This document shows, piece by piece, positions 4,861-7,069 of a stretch of 7,069 nt of DNA. Below the pieces are notes generated by a model. That model was not told the DNA's origin and ran no database searches. It worked only from the letters and a program-made list of their open reading frames with translations. The stretch spans positions 1 through 7,069 of the forward strand of contig JAAYZO010000111.1 of assembly GCA_012514865.1 (NCBI GenBank), read 5' to 3'. The position numbers and the translations under genes are program-made. Within the stretch, counting starts at the first letter, position 1. Every line of letters begins with the position of its first letter. The stretch comes from Lentisphaerota bacterium. GTDB lineage: Bacteria > Verrucomicrobiota > Lentisphaeria > Oligosphaerales > JAFGRS01.

Positions 4861-5480
4861 GGTGCGGGAGCCTCCTTCCTGGTCTTGTCGTCTGGTGTTC
4901 CCGGGGCCTTGTCGTCACGACGGAACAGATCGCCGCCGCTCCGAACCTTGTCCTCGGGAATGCCGAATTCAATCTGGACGCCCTCACCTTCGGCCTTGAA
5001 CTGCTGTTTACCGCGCAGGTAGACGATGGTCTCGGCGCCCTTGGTGAAGAATCCCTGGTCGCGGTCCTCGAGGTACGGCTGGTCGGTGAGCACGACCGTA
5101 TCGGCGGTGGTGTCGTAGATCGCCTTGCCGGCAGTCGCCTTCTTGGCGGTGCCGAGTTCACGGATGACGACATCGCCGATGGCCTCGACACGGCTGACGC
5201 TGTTCGTCTCGGTGAGGAAGACATCCATGCGTTCGGCCGTCAGCATGATCTGCGCGTCGGTGACGCTGACCTGCTTCTCGAAGGTGGCGAAACGCTTGAC
5301 GAAGTCGTAGAGGACGCTGCGGGCATTGATCACCAGCTTGCCCCCGGAGGCCGTCGCCATGACGGTCCCCTGCCCTGCCGCGGGAGCCTCCGCAGCCGCC
5401 AGCGACGGTCCTGCAACGGCCAGAGCGGCCGCCACCAGGGCCACGACCCCGAACCTGTCCATCCATCCACGTGTCTTCAT
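4857..5480 (-). CDS. lptA: LPS transport periplasmic protein LptA (OstA-like N domain)
   Basis: LptA forms the periplasmic bridge that carries LPS from LptC to LptD at the outer membrane. From the chosen start the protein has 207 residues. A signal peptide spans about 1-30, with basic residues K2, R4 and R9, a hydrophobic core (VVALVAAALAVAG) and likely cleavage after the AAA at 28-30. An OstA-like beta domain covers about 45-170, with repeated strands such as VSVTDAQIMLTAERMDVFL, VEAIGDVVIRE, ATAGKAIYDTTADTVVLTD and GAETIVYLRG. A polar Lys/Asp/Pro tail follows. Three tandem ATGs occur at 5486, 5483 and 5480. GAAGGGG sits exactly 6 bases before the third, which is why I prefer 5480. A GTG at 5517-5519 overlapping the lptC stop as GTGA is an alternative that would add 13 residues. 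The stop overlaps the lptB start as ATGA. Confidence 0.87.
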   Translation of the reverse strand: MKTRGWMDRFGVVALVAAALAVAGPSLAAAEAPAAGQGTVMATASGGKLVINARSVLYDFVKRFATFEKQVSVTDAQIMLTAERMDVFLTETNSVSRVEAIGDVVIRELGTAKKATAGKAIYDTTADTVVLTDQPYLEDRDQGFFTKGAETIVYLRGKQQFKAEGEGVQIEFGIPEDKVRSGGDLFRRDDKAPGTPDDKTRKEAPAP

Positions 5481-5515
5481 CATCATCCCCTTCGACCCGT
5501 CGCGCGCCCTGGAGT

Positions 5516-6094
5516 TCACGGCGCGACCTTGCCTTCAGCCTGCTTTTTCGCGTTGTCGTCCGGTCCGGCCGGCGCGGCCGGCGCGGCCGGGTGTGTCGGC
5601 AGGACCGCATCGAGGTCCTCGCCGGCCCGGACCAGCTCCATGCGGACGGCCTCGCGCACACGCAGGCGGCGCTCCGCCATGAGCATATCGAAGCCGATGC
5701 CGTCCAGGATGATGCCATCGCTCTCGACATGCACCGGCGCGGCGCTCTCGATGAGGCCGCTGTCCTGGTAGTAGGTGCAGGCCTGCGCCTGGATCACGGC
5801 GGTCCGGTCCTCGCCGGTCTCGAGGCGCAGAGTCACACCGCTGAGTTCGTAGACGGTCCCGCGGATCACCGCCGACTGGCCTTCGAGGAACCAGCGCTGG
5901 CCGCGCTCGCCGCGGCCCTGGGTCTTGAACTGCTGCAGGTGGATCACCGCCCCGGGCTGCTGGAGGTCCAGCCCGCGGCCCGGGGTCGCCGTCAGGATGA
6001 CGCCGACGACAAGCCACAGCAGGCCATGCCGGCGGCGTCTGTGCGGCGCGGTGGCCAGGACTGCTGCGGTGACGTGATGTGCCTCAGCACTCAT
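5516..6094 (-). CDS. lptC: LPS export system periplasmic protein LptC (LptC/OstA-like)
   Basis: LptC is a bitopic inner-membrane protein that passes LPS from the LptB2FG transporter to LptA. The 192-residue product has a basic cluster (HRRRRH, 18-23), then a hydrophobic stretch at about 24-38 (LLWLVVGVILTAT), consistent with an N-terminal membrane anchor. A periplasmic domain follows with the beta-rich OstA-like pattern: WFLEGQSAVI, VTLRLETGE, ACTYYQDSGLIESAAPV, VESDGIILDGIGFDM and RRLRVREAVRMEL. The last 25 residues are a Pro/Ala- and charge-rich tail with a small PAA repeat. There is no lipobox. Sequence similarity to LptC is weak, as is usual, so the call relies on the fold pattern plus its place between kdsC and lptA. 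The ATG sits in the end of kdsC, with GGAGG about 12 bases upstream, a rather long spacing. The hydrophobic segment is short enough that a cleaved signal peptide is possible. Confidence 0.8.
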   Translation of the reverse strand: MSAEAHHVTAAVLATAPHRRRRHGLLWLVVGVILTATPGRGLDLQQPGAVIHLQQFKTQGRGERGQRWFLEGQSAVIRGTVYELSGVTLRLETGEDRTAVIQAQACTYYQDSGLIESAAPVHVESDGIILDGIGFDMLMAERRLRVREAVRMELVRAGEDLDAVLPTHPAAPAAPAGPDDNAKKQAEGKVAP

Positions 6095-6605
6095 AGCGTC
6101 GGCAGACCTCCGACCATACGCCGCGCGCCTTCAGGAGCCGCTCGGCGACCTCACGGACCGCCCCGCGCCCCCCGGGTGCCGCGGTGACCCAGTGGGCGAC
6201 GGCGCGCACCTCCTCGGCCGCGTCCGCGACCGCCACGGCCAGGCCGACCCGCCGCAGCACCGGGATGTCAATCAGGTCATCGCCCACGTAGCAGCACGCC
6301 GCCGCCGACAGCCCGAGGCGCTCGAGGAGGCCCTGCAGGCCGGCGGTCTTGTCCGTCGCGCCCTCGACCACCGCATCGAGGCGGAGCTCCTCGGCACGAC
6401 GGCGGTTCGCCGGGCTGGCGCGGCCGCTGAGCAGGCACACGCGCACCCCGGCATTCTGCAGCAGCCGGATGCCCAGGCCGTCGCGGACGTCGAAGAACTT
6501 GATCTCGTCGGGGCCGCTGCCGTAGCCGATGCGGCCGTCGGTGAGGACGCCGTCGACATCGAGGATGACGGCGCCGATATGGTCAGCGGCTGTGGCTGTG
6601 TTCAT
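6084..6605 (-). CDS. kdsC: 3-deoxy-D-manno-octulosonate 8-phosphate phosphatase (HAD family)
   Basis: KdsC hydrolyses Kdo-8-phosphate to Kdo and phosphate, the step after KdsA. The 173-residue protein is a cap-less HAD phosphatase of typical KdsC size. Motif I is DVDGVLTDG with the nucleophile and acid/base Asp at 16 and 18. Motif II is LLSGR with Ser60, and the motif III Lys is Lys86 in ATDKTAGL. Motif IV is GDDLIDIPVL with Asp109, Asp110 and Asp113. The C-terminal GGRGAVREV (146-154) is a hallmark of KdsC. I chose the ATG at 6603-6605 because the next upstream ATG (6668) would add 21 unrelated residues lying inside kdsA. An AAGG lies 6 bases before the chosen start. The start overlaps the end of kdsA by 23 bases, and the end overlaps lptC by 11 bases, suggesting translational coupling. 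Confidence 0.94.
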   Translation of the reverse strand: MNTATAADHIGAVILDVDGVLTDGRIGYGSGPDEIKFFDVRDGLGIRLLQNAGVRVCLLSGRASPANRRRAEELRLDAVVEGATDKTAGLQGLLERLGLSAAACCYVGDDLIDIPVLRRVGLAVAVADAAEEVRAVAHWVTAAPGGRGAVREVAERLLKARGVWSEVCRRYEC

Positions 6606-7069
6606 GGATTGCCTTGAAGGACCGGAGCAGGTCGCGCAGTTCATCGAGGGCCAGGGAGTTGGCGCCATCGGAGAGGGCCCGCGCCGGCTCGGGGTGGGTC
6701 TCGATGAAGAGGCCGTGGACGCCGACGGCGGCGGCGGCGCGCACCAGCGGCGCGATGAACTGCCGCTGGCCGCCGGAGGCGGTGCCCTGGCCGCCGGGGA
6801 GCTGGACCGAGTGCGTGGCGTCGAAGATCACCGGCACGCCCAGCTCGGCCATGATCACGAGGCCGCGCATGTCCACCACCAGGTTGTGGTAGCCGAAGGT
6901 CGTGCCGCGTTCGGTCAGGAGGACCTTGTCGTTGCCGGTCTGACGCACCTTCGCGACGGCCGGACCCATGTCCTCCGGAGCCATGAACTGGCCCTTCTTG
7001 ATCGACACCGGCCGGCCGGTCTCGCCGGCGGCGACGAGGAGGTCCGTCTGCCGACAGAGGAAGGCGGGG
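6583..7069 (-). CDS. kdsA: 3-deoxy-8-phosphooctulonate (Kdo-8-phosphate) synthase, C-terminal part, 5' end outside window
   Basis: KdsA condenses phosphoenolpyruvate with arabinose 5-phosphate to give Kdo-8-phosphate, the committed step to the Kdo sugar of LPS; it acts in the cytosol. The frame is open to the window edge and shows the last 161 residues or so of a protein that usually has about 270-285. It begins with the family segment PAFLCRQTDLL, then IKKGQF, NDKVLLTERGTTFGY, NLVVDMRG and VIFDATHSVQLPGG. FIETHPEP and ALSDGANSL follow. The His, Glu and Asp in the last three motifs are the expected metal-site or equivalent positions; the diagnostic N-terminal Cys/Asn position is not in the window. 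A GTG at 7006-7008 is an internal Val codon, not the start. The stop TGA is at 6583-6585, inside the start of kdsC. Identity is very secure. Confidence 0.95.
   Translation of the reverse strand, partial: PAFLCRQTDLLVAAGETGRPVSIKKGQFMAPEDMGPAVAKVRQTGNDKVLLTERGTTFGYHNLVVDMRGLVIMAELGVPVIFDATHSVQLPGGQGTASGGQRQFIAPLVRAAAAVGVHGLFIETHPEPARALSDGANSLALDELRDLLRSFKAIHEHSHSR

Noticed and set aside
2983..5022. 679-residue plus-strand frame
   Set aside because: It lies antisense to the deaminase, hpf, lptB and lptA genes, all of which are firmly identified. Long antisense frames are expected in GC-rich coding DNA.
5569..5595. Tandem 9-base repeat within lptC
   Set aside because: It simply encodes a Pro-Ala-Ala tail repeat in a flexible C-terminus; too short to be a notable element.

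Overview
The window is a GC-rich bacterial chromosome segment in which every supported gene lies on the minus strand, so transcription runs from position 7069 towards 1. The genes kdsA, kdsC and lptCAB point to a diderm with Kdo-containing lipopolysaccharide. The gene at 383-1036 is a short prepilin-like protein with an FTLIELLVV N-terminus and a C-terminal H-X9-DG motif, a type abundant in the PVC superphylum (Lentisphaerota, Planctomycetota, Verrucomicrobiota). Together these suggest a high-GC PVC bacterium, perhaps a lentisphaerote. This placement is an inference from gene content, not a phylogenetic result.

Layout, in order of transcription. (1) 7069-4126 is an outer-membrane LPS operon: the C-terminal part of kdsA (cut by the window edge), kdsC, lptC, lptA and lptB. 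kdsA/kdsC, kdsC/lptC and lptA/lptB overlap; lptC and lptA are at most about 35 bases apart. KdsA makes Kdo-8-phosphate and KdsC removes the phosphate. LptB powers LPS extraction at the inner membrane, and LptC and LptA carry LPS across the periplasm. (2) 4068-3703 is hpf, a ribosome hibernation factor, 57 bases after lptB. The rpoN gene that usually lies between them in Proteobacteria is absent. (3) 3702-3466 is a spacer with two stem-loops near the hpf end, a likely transcription boundary. (4) 3465-1428 is a two-gene unit for deoxycytidylate deaminase and UvrC, 16 bases apart. This UvrC keeps its catalytic motifs but is about 100 residues shorter than usual in the middle. (5) 1427-1037 is a 391-base non-coding stretch. 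It holds two near-identical palindromic repeats spaced 78 bases apart, a possible promoter, and a leader with dyad symmetries and a perfect ribosome binding site. (6) 1036-383 is the prepilin-like gene. (7) 382-1 has no convincing gene but contains a run of long hairpins that looks like a structured dispersed repeat.

Most of the window is conserved housekeeping. I do not see a new defence or mobile system. The parts most worth a second look are the hairpin-rich stretch at 1-191, the paired palindromes at 1243-1345, the shortened UvrC, and the prepilin with Ser in place of Gly before the cleavage site.
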